A stretch of DNA of 64,000 nt, taken from Nodosilinea sp. FACHB-131 (GTDB lineage: Bacteria; Cyanobacteriota; Cyanobacteriia; Phormidesmidales; Phormidesmidaceae). Shown here piece by piece: positions 1 through 8,021 of the stretch; the first letter of the stretch is position 1; the number at the start of each line of letters is the position of its first letter. The DNA lies in the NCBI RefSeq assembly GCF_014695395.1, contig NZ_JACJOF010000023.1, forward strand, positions 1 through 64,000. Reading direction: 5' to 3'. Below the pieces are notes generated by a model that saw only the letters and a program-made list of their open reading frames with translations, was not told the DNA's origin and ran no database searches. The position numbers and the translations under genes are program-made.

Positions 1-453
1 CAGGTGCGCCATAGGTACCGTTGCTTGCCAGTATGAATATGGCCATTCTTGACCGTTCGTTTAGAAGTGCAGTTAGGGCAGGAAGGCATCGGCATCGTTG
101 CGTAGCTTCACTATCACCCTAACAAATCCATCATTACCTCTAGAGTTCTACCTATTTCTATTCAACAGAGCCGTCGAGTAAATCTCATTCATTTTTTTGA
201 TGGGTGCATAAAAGGCTGTGATGGGTGAATCGTAGCCGCCGCTACAAATCCCATTGATTCACTCTGGAGGCCTCCTCTAAACTACCGATCAAAGGCCGAG
301 AAGCCAAGGGTTAATCGCTGTTATCTAAGTATGGCTAAGTGCAACCCATCAAGTTCAGCTTCGGATCTGTAGTTTTCCTATAGACAAAATTCCACTGCTG
401 AACTTGGGTTTGGTTTTTAATTTCACTGCCGTTTAAGCCAAGGACGTGATTAA
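1..453. other. Intergenic region, no gene seen
   Basis: No open frame of credible length or composition is visible on either strand. A perfect 10-bp palindrome GGAGGCCTCC lies at 266-275. The last bases hold AAGGA at 440-444, a ribosome binding site for the GTG start at 454. The promoter of the flavoprotein gene probably lies here, but I cannot place it. Confidence 0.5.
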
Positions 454-2157
454 GTGAACATTCAGTATCTTAAAACTGATTTTCTAGTTGTCGGCGGGGG
501 CACCGCTGGCACGATGGCAGGCATTAAGGCGAAGCAGGCCAACCCCGAAGCCGACGTGCTGATTTTAGAGAAAGCCAACATTCGCCGCAGTGGGGCGATC
601 GCCATGGGCATGGATGGGGTCAACACCGCCGTCATCCCCGGCAACTCTACCCCTGAGCAGTACGTGCGCGAAATCACCATCGCCAACGACGGCATCGTCA
701 ATCAAAAAGCCGTCTACGAAACCGGGCGGCTGGGCTTTGAGGTGATTCAAGAACTGGAGAGCTGGGGCGTCAAGTTTCAAAAAGACCACGAGGGTAACTA
801 CGACCTCAAGCAAGTGCATCGGGTCGGTAAGTACGTGCTGCCCATGCCCGAGGGCAAAGACCTAAAGAAAATTCTTGCTCGCCAAGTCAAGCGCCACAAG
901 GTCAACGTTACCAACCGGGTGATGGCTACCCGCGTCATGGTGCAAAACGGTCGCGTCACTGGGGCAGTAGGTCTCGACGTGCGCAACGGCAATATCGTAG
1001 TGATTCAAGCTAAGGCTGTTGTGCTGTGCACCGGGGCCTGCGGTCGCTTAGGTTTACCCGCCTCGGGCTACCTCTATGGCACCTACGAAAACCCCACCAA
1101 CGCGGGTGACGGCTACTCCATGGCCTACCACGCCGGGGCCGAGCTCACCAACATCGAGTGCTTCCAAATCAACCCGCTGATCAAAGACTACAACGGTCCC
1201 GCCTGCGCCTACGTGGCCAGTCCATTCGGGGCCTATACCGCCAACGCCGAAGGCCACCGCTTCATCAACTGCGACTACTGGAGCGGCCAGATGATGCTGG
1301 AGGTCTACAAAGAGCTGCACTCGGGCAAAGGGCCGGTGCACCTGAAGATGTACCACCTCGACGACGACACCATCAATGAAATCGAGACCATTCTGTGGGA
1401 CAACGAACGGCCCAGTCGGGGTCGCTTCCACGAGGGCCGGGGCGAAAGCTACCGTACCCACGGCGTCGAGATGAACATTTCTGAAATTGGCTTGTGCAGC
1501 GGTCACAGTGCTTCAGGCGTCTGGGTGAATGAGCGGGCCGAGACCACAGTCCCCGGCCTCTACGCGGCGGGCGATATGGCCAGCGTGCCCCACAACTACA
1601 TGATTGGCGCCTTCGTCTACGGCCGCATTGCGGGCGAAAACGCTATGGACTACGTGCGCGATCTGGAGCATGTCGAACCTGACGCCGAATTTCTCGCCGC
1701 TGAGCAGGCCCGCATTTACGCCCCGCTGCAGCAGCCCGACGGCGTGCCCCACACCCAGGTTGAGTACAAGCTGCGCCGCCTGGTCAACGACTACCTGCAG
1801 CCGCCCAAGTCGCCCAACAACATGGACATTGGCCTGCAAAAGTTTGTTGCCTACGAAGACACCCTCGGACTGATGGGAGCCCGCGACCCCCACGAGCTGA
1901 TGCGCTGCATGGAAGTGCACTTCATCCGCGACTGCGCCGAGATGGCGGCTCGTGCCTCCCTGTTCCGCAAAGAGACCCGCTGGGGCCTCTACCACTACCG
2001 CCTCGACTACCCCGAAAAGAACAACGAGGAGTGGTTCTGCCACGTCAACCTGAAGAAGGGCGAAACCGGCCATATGGAGATGTTTAAGCGCCCGGTAGAA
2101 CCCTACATCGTCGATGTCGATCTGCTTGAGGAAGTCTACGACGTTGCCGTCCGGTAG
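454..2157 (+). CDS. AprA/FrdA-family FAD flavoprotein, substrate unknown
   Basis: Flavoprotein (567 aa) of the fumarate reductase/succinate dehydrogenase/adenylylsulfate reductase superfamily. The FAD dinucleotide loop VVGGGTAGT is at residues 12-20 and a second FAD-contact segment, GLYAAGDMAS, starts near residue 368. Where FrdA has its HxxGG-type active-site motif this protein has GHSASGVWVNE (from residue 350), closer to the AprA branch. The GTG start has AAGGA nine bases upstream. An AprB-like ferredoxin, a HEAT protein and an Mrp ATPase follow on the same strand. No membrane anchor, ATP sulfurylase or qmo-type gene is adjacent, so I infer a soluble flavin/Fe-S oxidoreductase, not sulfate respiration. 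The family call is firm; the reaction is unknown. Confidence 0.85.
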   Translation: MNIQYLKTDFLVVGGGTAGTMAGIKAKQANPEADVLILEKANIRRSGAIAMGMDGVNTAVIPGNSTPEQYVREITIANDGIVNQKAVYETGRLGFEVIQELESWGVKFQKDHEGNYDLKQVHRVGKYVLPMPEGKDLKKILARQVKRHKVNVTNRVMATRVMVQNGRVTGAVGLDVRNGNIVVIQAKAVVLCTGACGRLGLPASGYLYGTYENPTNAGDGYSMAYHAGAELTNIECFQINPLIKDYNGPACAYVASPFGAYTANAEGHRFINCDYWSGQMMLEVYKELHSGKGPVHLKMYHLDDDTINEIETILWDNERPSRGRFHEGRGESYRTHGVEMNISEIGLCSGHSASGVWVNERAETTVPGLYAAGDMASVPHNYMIGAFVYGRIAGENAMDYVRDLEHVEPDAEFLAAEQARIYAPLQQPDGVPHTQVEYKLRRLVNDYLQPPKSPNNMDIGLQKFVAYEDTLGLMGARDPHELMRCMEVHFIRDCAEMAARASLFRKETRWGLYHYRLDYPEKNNEEWFCHVNLKKGETGHMEMFKRPVEPYIVDVDLLEEVYDVAVR

Positions 2158-2217
2158 GGTGGACGGGCACTGCCCACCATTCTCTGACTATTGCCTCACT
2201 TAACCCCTCACCCCCAG

Positions 2218-2240
2218 CCCCTCTCCCGAGAGGAGAGGGG
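2218..2240. repeat. Hairpin in a C/T-rich intergenic repeat
   Basis: CCCCTCTCC (2218-2226) and GGAGAGGGG (2232-2240) form a perfect 9-bp stem with a 5-base loop between the flavoprotein and ferredoxin genes. The surrounding sequence (about 2203-2292, ending in another GGGAGAGGGC) looks like a dispersed cyanobacterial intergenic repeat. It could attenuate or protect the transcript between the two genes. It has no U tract, so I do not call it a terminator. Confidence 0.6.
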
Positions 2241-2336
2241 AGCCGAGCCGTGTTCTTGTTCCCTCTTGCTCTGGGACAGGACTAGGGAGAGGGCAACAAA
2301 TCTGACCACTCTATATCCCTACTTTTTAGAATCCCC

Positions 2337-2564
2337 ATGGCCCTAACGACCCAACGCGTTGACGTACCCGTAATTGTCGACGAATCGAAATGCCTCGAAA
2401 AGTGCAACGCCTGCATCGAGGTCTGCCCTCTAGACGTGCTGGTGAAAAACCCTGAGACCGGCAAAGCCTACATGAAGTACGACGAGTGCTGGTTCTGCCT
2501 GCCCTGCGAAAAGGAATGCCCCACGGGAGCGATTACGGTACAGATTCCGTTTTTATTGCGGTAA
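2337..2564 (+). CDS. AprB-like 2x[4Fe-4S] ferredoxin
   Basis: Small ferredoxin, 75 aa. Cysteines 19, 23, 26 and 30 form a CxxxCxxCxxxCP motif; cysteines 51, 54, 57 and 61 form CxxCxxCxxxCP, so two [4Fe-4S] clusters are expected. The segment ECWFCLPCEKECPTGAI, with Trp directly after the first cysteine of the second motif, matches the cluster-binding segment of adenylylsulfate reductase beta subunits (AprB has CWECYSC). It lies 179 nt after the flavoprotein gene and is its obvious electron partner. AprB's long C-terminal tail is absent. The family call is firm; the partnership is inferred from adjacency. Confidence 0.88.
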   Translation: MALTTQRVDVPVIVDESKCLEKCNACIEVCPLDVLVKNPETGKAYMKYDECWFCLPCEKECPTGAITVQIPFLLR

Positions 2565-2691
2565 AGGTGAGGACTTTCGGTGAGTTAGGTGCATTGCTCC
2601 GCAAATGCACCCTACGCCATGACTTATCCACCTCTCACTCATGCACCCACCCACTCCCCTTCCCTCTGCCGTCATTTTGGAACCCTTCCCC

Positions 2692-3669
2692 ATGCACACC
2701 ACCGATATGGACCCCGAAGTTGCCCAGTGGGTTGAGCTGCTGCGATCGCCCGATCTCGACAACCGCCTAGTCGCCGTCAAAACCCTGCAACACTTGGGCG
2801 ACGAAGATGCGATCGCGCCGCTAATCGAAGCGCTCTCTGACGAAAACCCCACGGTGCAAGAGATCGCCATCACCACCCTGTGGGAATTTGCCAACCCGAT
2901 CGCCATCAACCCGCTGATCGAGTGCTTGAGTTCGCCCCACGAAAATGTGCGCAGCGAGGCGCTGTCAGCCCTCAAAGAGCTGGTTTCGACCAACGACCTG
3001 ATGAAGCTGCTGGATGTGTTGCAGGTGGGCAATGTCCACGCGCAGCTCAACGTGCTGGTACTGCTGCGCAAAATTCACGATGCCCAGGCGCTGCCGTATA
3101 TCATGCCCTTCTTTGAGTCGGAGAACCCGGACCTGCGGGAGGCAGCGGTAATCACCCTGCGCTACCTGAACCAGGTGGTGCGCTGCGAACCAGCCCTGGC
3201 GCTGGCGAAAGATCCGGTGGAGTCGGTGCGGCGGGCAACGGCACTCACCCTGGGCCACCTCAGCGATGCTGAAGTGGTGCCGCTGCTGTGCGAATTGCTG
3301 ACGAGTGACCCGGACTGGCAGGTACGACGAAATGCAGCCCAGTCGCTCGATATTTTGGCTGATCCGACAGCCGTTGAGTCCTTGGTCAAAGCCATGGATG
3401 ACCCTGAATGGCAGGTGCGCAAGTTCACCGCCCGTGCCCTGCAAAAGACCCCGGATGTACAGGCTCTCCCGGTGCTAATTAAGTCCCTGGCCGACGAGTA
3501 CTCCGACGTGCGGCGCGATGCGGCCACCGCCCTGGGCAAACTGGCCGACACCAACGCTCTGCCCGCCCTGCAACAGACCCTCAATGACCCCGACATGGAC
3601 GTGCGGATTTTTTCCCGACGGGCCATTGACGCGATCCAGAAGTCTCAGCCAGAAACCTCTAATGTCTAG
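2692..3669 (+). CDS. HEAT/PBS-lyase-like repeat protein
   Basis: A 325-aa alpha-solenoid made almost wholly of about 30-residue HEAT-like repeats of the type found in phycobilin lyases and scaffold proteins (repeated D..VR..AA..L..L.D..A...L). There is no signal peptide or membrane segment. In-frame ATGs exist at 2641, 2692 and 2707; I prefer 2692 because GGAA lies upstream and the residues before it are low-complexity Pro-rich. The stop overlaps the start of the Mrp gene by 8 nt, indicating translational coupling. Likely a docking or assembly factor for the flavoprotein/ferredoxin pair (inference). A bilin lyase role is possible, but no phycobiliprotein gene is nearby. Confidence 0.75.
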   Translation: MHTTDMDPEVAQWVELLRSPDLDNRLVAVKTLQHLGDEDAIAPLIEALSDENPTVQEIAITTLWEFANPIAINPLIECLSSPHENVRSEALSALKELVSTNDLMKLLDVLQVGNVHAQLNVLVLLRKIHDAQALPYIMPFFESENPDLREAAVITLRYLNQVVRCEPALALAKDPVESVRRATALTLGHLSDAEVVPLLCELLTSDPDWQVRRNAAQSLDILADPTAVESLVKAMDDPEWQVRKFTARALQKTPDVQALPVLIKSLADEYSDVRRDAATALGKLADTNALPALQQTLNDPDMDVRIFSRRAIDAIQKSQPETSNV

Positions 3670-4759
3670 CCATTCCTCCCCGTTTCATCACGCTGCTGAG
3701 GCCCCCGCTGAGGTAGCTCCAAGTGCCGAGGCGATCGCCCGCAAAGCCGAGGTCATTGCCCAGCTCAAAACCCTGCACGAGCCTACTCTGGGCAACGACT
3801 TGGTCAGCCTGGGCATGGTGCGCAATCTGCAAGTGGTGGACGACTACGTCTACCTGCGACTCTACGTGGGCCGTCACCAGCTCGACTTACAAGAGCAAGT
3901 GCAGAAAACTCTGGGGCAATTGCCCTGGTGCAAGAAGGCCTATGCCCAGCTCTGCACCATCCCTGGGGTGCGCACCACCCTGGCGGTGTCAAGCGGCAAG
4001 GGTGGCGTCGGTAAATCGACTACGGCTGTGAACCTGGCGGCGGCTCTAGCCAAAACCGGGGCCAAGGTGGGGTTACTCGATGCCGACATCTACGGTCCCA
4101 ACGTTCCCCAAATGCTAGGCCTGGGCCATTCGGAAGTCCGCGTCATCGATACCCCCAATGGTCAGCGGTTTGTGCCGCTAAAGGCCCACGGCATCAAGCT
4201 CATGTCGGTCGGGCTGCTGGCCAAAGGCGATCACCCTCTGGCTTGGCGTGGCCCGGTGATGCACAAAATTCTCACTCAGTTTCTCCACGAGGTGGATTGG
4301 GGTGAGCTGGACTACCTACTAATCGACCTCCCCCCTGGCACCGGCGATGCCCAGATCACCATCGTTCAAGAAAGCCCGATCTGCGGCGTGGTGATGGTGA
4401 CAACACCGCAGCAGGTGGCCGTCTCCGACGTGCGCCGTAGTGTGCACATGTTTCGCCAGGTGGGGGTGCCCGTGCTGGGTCTCGTCGAAAACATGAGCTA
4501 CCTGCTCTGCGGCCACTGCGGCGAACCGACACCAATCTTCGGCAGCGGCGGCGGGGCGCAAATTGCTACCGAACTCTCGGTGCCGCTGTGGGGTCAGGTG
4601 CCCATCGACCCCCGCATTTGTGAGCAGGGCGATGCGGGCGTGCCCCTGCCGATGAAGCTGCCCGATGCCCCCTTAAGCCAAATCTTTGGTCAGATTGCTT
4701 TGGGCCTGAATGCGACCTTTGGCGTGGCGGCGGTGGAGGAGTTGGCGACGGTTTGTTGA
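3662..4759 (+). CDS. Mrp/ApbC (NBP35-type) Fe-S carrier P-loop ATPase
   Basis: 365 aa counted from the ATG at 3662, inside the last codons of the HEAT gene. Residues about 31-100 are a MIP18-like (DUF59) domain (LKTLHEPTLGNDLVSLGMV). The deviant Walker A SGKGGVGKST is at 111-120, with both lysines K113 and K118. The CxxC pair that bridges a [4Fe-4S] cluster across the dimer is C283/C286 (LLCGHCG). Family members bind and transfer Fe-S clusters to apoproteins. Coupling to the HEAT gene and the nearby Fe-S ferredoxin suggest maturation of that ferredoxin or its complex, though a general housekeeping role (as cyanobacterial mrp) is equally possible. Confidence 0.85.
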   Translation: MSSHSSPFHHAAEAPAEVAPSAEAIARKAEVIAQLKTLHEPTLGNDLVSLGMVRNLQVVDDYVYLRLYVGRHQLDLQEQVQKTLGQLPWCKKAYAQLCTIPGVRTTLAVSSGKGGVGKSTTAVNLAAALAKTGAKVGLLDADIYGPNVPQMLGLGHSEVRVIDTPNGQRFVPLKAHGIKLMSVGLLAKGDHPLAWRGPVMHKILTQFLHEVDWGELDYLLIDLPPGTGDAQITIVQESPICGVVMVTTPQQVAVSDVRRSVHMFRQVGVPVLGLVENMSYLLCGHCGEPTPIFGSGGGAQIATELSVPLWGQVPIDPRICEQGDAGVPLPMKLPDAPLSQIFGQIALGLNATFGVAAVEELATVC

Positions 4760-4875
4760 GGGGATGGGGAAAGTAAGGAAGATGGGGAGGATTGGGAAGG
4801 TAGGGAAGGTATGTTGATTATTTGCGCTGAATTCCCTCATCTCCCCTATCGTCCTCATCCCCCTATCTCTCCATC
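4760..4875. repeat. Purine/pyrimidine imperfect palindrome (family B)
   Basis: The left arm is G/A-rich (GGGGATGGGGAAAG and following); the right arm is C/T-rich (CCTCATCTCCCC, CCTCATCCCCC), with about 20 ordinary bases between. It can fold into a long imperfect hairpin just after the Mrp stop. Similar elements are at 28504-28680 and 36633-36715. It may act as a transcript end or be a mobile intergenic repeat. Confidence 0.55.
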
Positions 4876-4966
4876 ACAAAATGACCTATAAAGACCAACA
4901 CGCCAATACTCGCCGGGCAGCCTAAAAGACCGTCTAGAATGCTGAGATGTAATTAGGAGCAGGTGA

Positions 4967-6757
4967 TTGGTTCAGTCTCAGCCCCAAGACGTCTCTTCGC
5001 AACAGCCTCTGCTGCGAGTATTGAGCAGTCTGCGCGCTCACCTTTGGCTCACCTTAGGAGCGTTAGTCAGCGCCCTGCTGCTGGTGGCCGCCTACGCGGC
5101 GACGCCGCAGTTGTTTCGCTGGGCCATTGATGACGGCATCGCCAAAAATAATTTGACGGTGGTGCTGCAAAGCGGGGCGGGGCTGGTGGCAGCGGCCCTG
5201 GCTCGGGGGTTGTTTAACTTTGGCCAGAGCTTCTGCGCCGAGGCAATGTCGCAGAGCGTGGTCTATGACCTGCGCAACCGCATCTTTAGCAAGATTCAAA
5301 CCCTCAGCTTTAGCTACCACGATCAGGCCCAAACTTCGCAGCTGCTCACCCGCGTCACCAGCGACATCGAGCAGGTGCGCACGTTTCTCAGCACCAGCCT
5401 GGTGCAGGTGATTAGCGGAGTGGTGACGCTGGTGGCGATCGCCGCCATTCTCCTGATCATGAACTGGCAACTGGCGCTGATTAGCCTGACGGTGGTGCCG
5501 ATCGCGGGGTGGCTGATGGCACGATTCTTTAACCAAAACAACCTGCTGTTTCGCCAGGTGCAGGAGCAGCTCAGCGACCTCAACGCGGTTTTGCAGGAGA
5601 ATCTGCTGGGGGTGCGGGTGGTCAAAGCTTTTGTGCGGGAGGAAGCCGAGCACGATCGCTACTCCCAGCTCAACAACGAGCTGGTGGCCGCCAACATGAA
5701 GACGATCCGGGCGATTCGCAACACGTTCCCGTTCATCTTTTTGGCGAGCAACCTGGTGATTGTGGTGGTGGTCGGCTACGGCGGCGTGGCGGTAATTGAC
5801 CAGCGCTTTTCGGTGGGGGAACTGGTGGCGTTTAACGCCTACCTGCTGCTGATTTTGCAGCCAATTTTGCTGATTGGCTTTGCTGCTCCGGCGATCGCTG
5901 GAGCCTCTTCCTCCGCTGAGCGGGTCTACGAGGTGCTCGATGCCGCAGTCGAAATTCGCGATCGCCCCCACGCCATTCCTTTCACCACCTGCGGTGGCCG
6001 CATCACCTTTGAGAATGTATCGTTTCGCTATCCCGGTGCCGCCACCCCGGCCCTCAACGGCATTTCCTTTGAGACCAAGCCCAACGAGCTGATTGCCATT
6101 TTGGGCATGACTGGCTCGGGCAAAAGTACTGTCACCAACCTGATTCCTCGTTTCTACGATGTCACGGCTGGGGCGGTGCGCATTGACGGCCGCGATGTGC
6201 GCGACTTTACCCTGGAGAGCCTGCGATCGCACATCAGCACCGTCTTTCAAGAGACCACCCTGTTCTCGGGCACCATTTTTTCTAACATCACCTACGCCAA
6301 GGCCGGAGCCACCCTGAGCGAGGTGGTCGAAGCGGCCAAAGCCGCCCAGATTCACGACTTTGTCATGACCCTGCCTGAGGGCTACGACACGCTGGTGGGC
6401 GAGCGCGGGGTAGGGCTCTCGGGGGGGCAGAAGCAAAGAATTGCGATCGCCCGCACCCTGCTGACCGACTACAAGGTGCTGATTCTCGACGACAGCACTT
6501 CCGCCGTCGATGCTCAAACCGCCGCTCAAATTCAAGCGGCCCTCGACGACCTGATGCGCCGCCGCACCTGCACCGCCTTTGTGGTAGCCCAGCGGATCAG
6601 CACCGTGCGCACCGCCGATCGCATTCTGCTGATGGATAAGGGACGACTGATGGCTCAAGGTACTCATGAATATTTGATGGCCCATAGCTCGCTCTACGGC
6701 GCAATTTTGGAGTCTCAGGTAAAGCCCTCAGCGACAGTTGAGAGATCGCTTATTTAA
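4967..6757 (+). CDS. ABC exporter half with degenerate ATP site (BmrC/YheI-like)
   Basis: 596 aa: six-helix exporter domain (about 25-310), then an ABC domain. Walker A GMTGSGKST is at 380-388 and the canonical signature LSGGQ at 484-488. Walker B ends LILDDS, so the catalytic glutamate is Asp509, and the switch histidine is Gln542 (AQRIST). This is the pattern of the non-catalytic partner of heterodimeric exporters such as BmrCD or TM287/288. TTG start at 4967 with AGGAG at 4955-4959; no better in-frame ATG. Its partner is most likely the gene at 8022, which has the complementary features. Exports lipid, drug or peptide; substrate unknown. Confidence 0.9.
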   Translation: MVQSQPQDVSSQQPLLRVLSSLRAHLWLTLGALVSALLLVAAYAATPQLFRWAIDDGIAKNNLTVVLQSGAGLVAAALARGLFNFGQSFCAEAMSQSVVYDLRNRIFSKIQTLSFSYHDQAQTSQLLTRVTSDIEQVRTFLSTSLVQVISGVVTLVAIAAILLIMNWQLALISLTVVPIAGWLMARFFNQNNLLFRQVQEQLSDLNAVLQENLLGVRVVKAFVREEAEHDRYSQLNNELVAANMKTIRAIRNTFPFIFLASNLVIVVVVGYGGVAVIDQRFSVGELVAFNAYLLLILQPILLIGFAAPAIAGASSSAERVYEVLDAAVEIRDRPHAIPFTTCGGRITFENVSFRYPGAATPALNGISFETKPNELIAILGMTGSGKSTVTNLIPRFYDVTAGAVRIDGRDVRDFTLESLRSHISTVFQETTLFSGTIFSNITYAKAGATLSEVVEAAKAAQIHDFVMTLPEGYDTLVGERGVGLSGGQKQRIAIARTLLTDYKVLILDDSTSAVDAQTAAQIQAALDDLMRRRTCTAFVVAQRISTVRTADRILLMDKGRLMAQGTHEYLMAHSSLYGAILESQVKPSATVERSLI

Positions 6758-7128
6758 CCGAGCAGGGTTAGCGCGTGAGCACGTAGCTGATCCGCAATTC
6801 TCAAACAGGTGTCTGCATCTTCTGCTGTTGCATCATCACCAGGATAACGGTACGCTGTGGCTCCTAGAGTCAACAGTTGCAAATCCTCAGGCTCGGCTAT
6901 CCACTCTGCATAGACCTCTCATAGAGACTCATCCAAACTGACCAGATTGTGGGTATAAGGGGGAACCTTTTCGCGCGCGATTAAGAGTGCTTTCATCATC
7001 TTCTCCACACACTGCTGCGTATGAAAACAGACTGCATCATAGTTCGGCTCTGGAGACTGCCAAATCAGGTTAGCGGTTCTCCAATCGCTATCAGCTTTGC
7101 GAATCCACTCCTGGACCACTTTGCTCAT
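6754..7128 (-). pseudogene. HEPN-domain protein gene with in-frame TGA stop
   Basis: The intact reading frame runs from 7128 to the TGA at 6919-6921 (69 aa), with HEPN-type features (F-H-x-QQ-x-x-EK-x-x-KALL, then THNLVSL). Reading straight through that TGA in the same frame gives a further 54 residues ending at TAA 6754-6756, including TAYRYPGDDATAEDAD and a final helix, which is the normal C-terminal half of HEPN (PF05168-type) proteins. Full length would be 124 codons, the usual size. A single nonsense change therefore best explains it. The start overlaps the MNT gene by 38 nt. The last bases overlap the convergent ABC gene by 4 nt. A short functional product cannot be excluded. Confidence 0.75.
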
Positions 7129-7471
7129 ATAGAACAGTTCCCTGATCTACGGCGGTACGAATAAGCGGATCATACTCCTGATAACGCCAAACCAATTCAT
7201 CGGGTGAGCGGACAATTAAATCAACCGGGAAATTTGGCTGAATTGCCCGCCATATGGTCATTGCCATCTCAGTATTGCGAATCTTGTGGGGTACAACGAT
7301 CAGCAGATCAACATCTGAGTCTGATCTGGGGCTGCCATAGGCATAGGAGCCAAACAAGATGATTTTCTCCGGCCTAAATTGGTCGGCGATCGCCTGACAA
7401 AGCCTGCGAATTTGCCTCTCTGTGATTATGGCTTTGTGTGCTGGCATATCATCCGACTGATAGGTGGACAT
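7091..7471 (-). CDS. MNT-type minimal nucleotidyltransferase (antitoxin-like)
   Basis: 126 aa with the Pol-beta-fold motif GSYAYGSPRSDSDVDLL at residues 41-57, including catalytic Asp51 and Asp53. MNT proteins pair with HEPN proteins in widespread toxin-antitoxin-like modules, where the MNT can modify and silence the HEPN partner. Here the HEPN gene overlaps its 3' end, and a 72-aa gene ends 2 nt upstream of its start, so the three form one minus-strand operon. An internal ATG nearer the domain (residue 9) is an alternative start. With HEPN truncated, it may now lack a target. Confidence 0.85.
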   Translation of the reverse strand: MSTYQSDDMPAHKAIITERQIRRLCQAIADQFRPEKIILFGSYAYGSPRSDSDVDLLIVVPHKIRNTEMAMTIWRAIQPNFPVDLIVRSPDELVWRYQEYDPLIRTAVDQGTVLYEQSGPGVDSQS

Positions 7472-7473
7472 AG

Positions 7474-7692
7474 CTACAACGTGTCATAGATAGCATCGGC
7501 TTCGCTGTAGCCTGCCAAAAACTGCTCAGCTACCATAGCACTCCATTCGGCTTCTTCCTCCACTTCGGGTAAGTCTTGCACTAACACAATGACTCGAACC
7601 GCGTGATGTCCTACTAACTGCGCCAAGGCCGACTCTGGCAATTTAAGCTGCCCATCGGCCGTCACCTCCCCTGCAAACTCATAGGCTTTCAT
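7474..7692 (-). CDS. Small antitoxin-like protein, first gene of MNT/HEPN operon
   Basis: 72 aa, opening MKAYEFAGEVTADGQLKLP, a short beta-rich N-terminus often seen in small cyanobacterial proteins encoded next to toxin genes, followed by a hydrophobic strand (VRVIVLVQDL) and an acidic helical tail (EVEEEAEWSAMVAEQF). Two bases separate its stop from the MNT start. I recognise the general style but no named family. A DNA-binding autorepressor role would fit its place as first gene, as inference only. Confidence 0.65.
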   Translation of the reverse strand: MKAYEFAGEVTADGQLKLPESALAQLVGHHAVRVIVLVQDLPEVEEEAEWSAMVAEQFLAGYSEADAIYDTL

Positions 7693-8021
7693 CGCCGTTC
7701 ACCTCTAAAAATTGATTAAAGAACCGCTCACTATTCACCATTCTCTACCTTGGTTAAGTTCTCACGGCGGATTGAGGGCAAACCGCAGCTGCTCAAACTG
7801 TGGAGCCGGCAACAGCATCAGCCGCCGCTGAGAAGACATAAGGAGAAGCTATAGGGCGCAGCAGGGAAATTTTTGAGCTAATCGTAACCCACAATATTCG
7901 GCTGCATTGAAGCCTCTTTGCGCAACCCTGTTTGAATCGCTTTAGATATTTGAAGTCGTTGGACAGACTGCCCTCGTCTGGCATTGGGTTACACTTCGTC
8001 TTAGCAAGCCGGTGCTCTCCA
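7693..8021. other. Divergent intergenic region
   Basis: This gap separates the minus-strand antitoxin-like operon from the plus-strand second ABC gene and must hold both promoters. The reading frames that cross it have no recognisable domains. I see no strong sigma-70 pair and no hairpin. Confidence 0.4.

Noticed and set aside
454-2564. True dissimilatory adenylylsulfate reductase (aprAB) for sulfate respiration
   Set aside because: The genome is cyanobacterial by context, and no sat, aprM or qmo gene is adjacent; the ferredoxin lacks the AprB tail. Only family similarity is claimed.
5063-6685. Long open frame (540 codons) on the minus strand
   Set aside because: It is antisense to the first ABC exporter gene, has His/Gln-rich low-complexity translation and no motif; it is a mirror of GC-rich codon bias.
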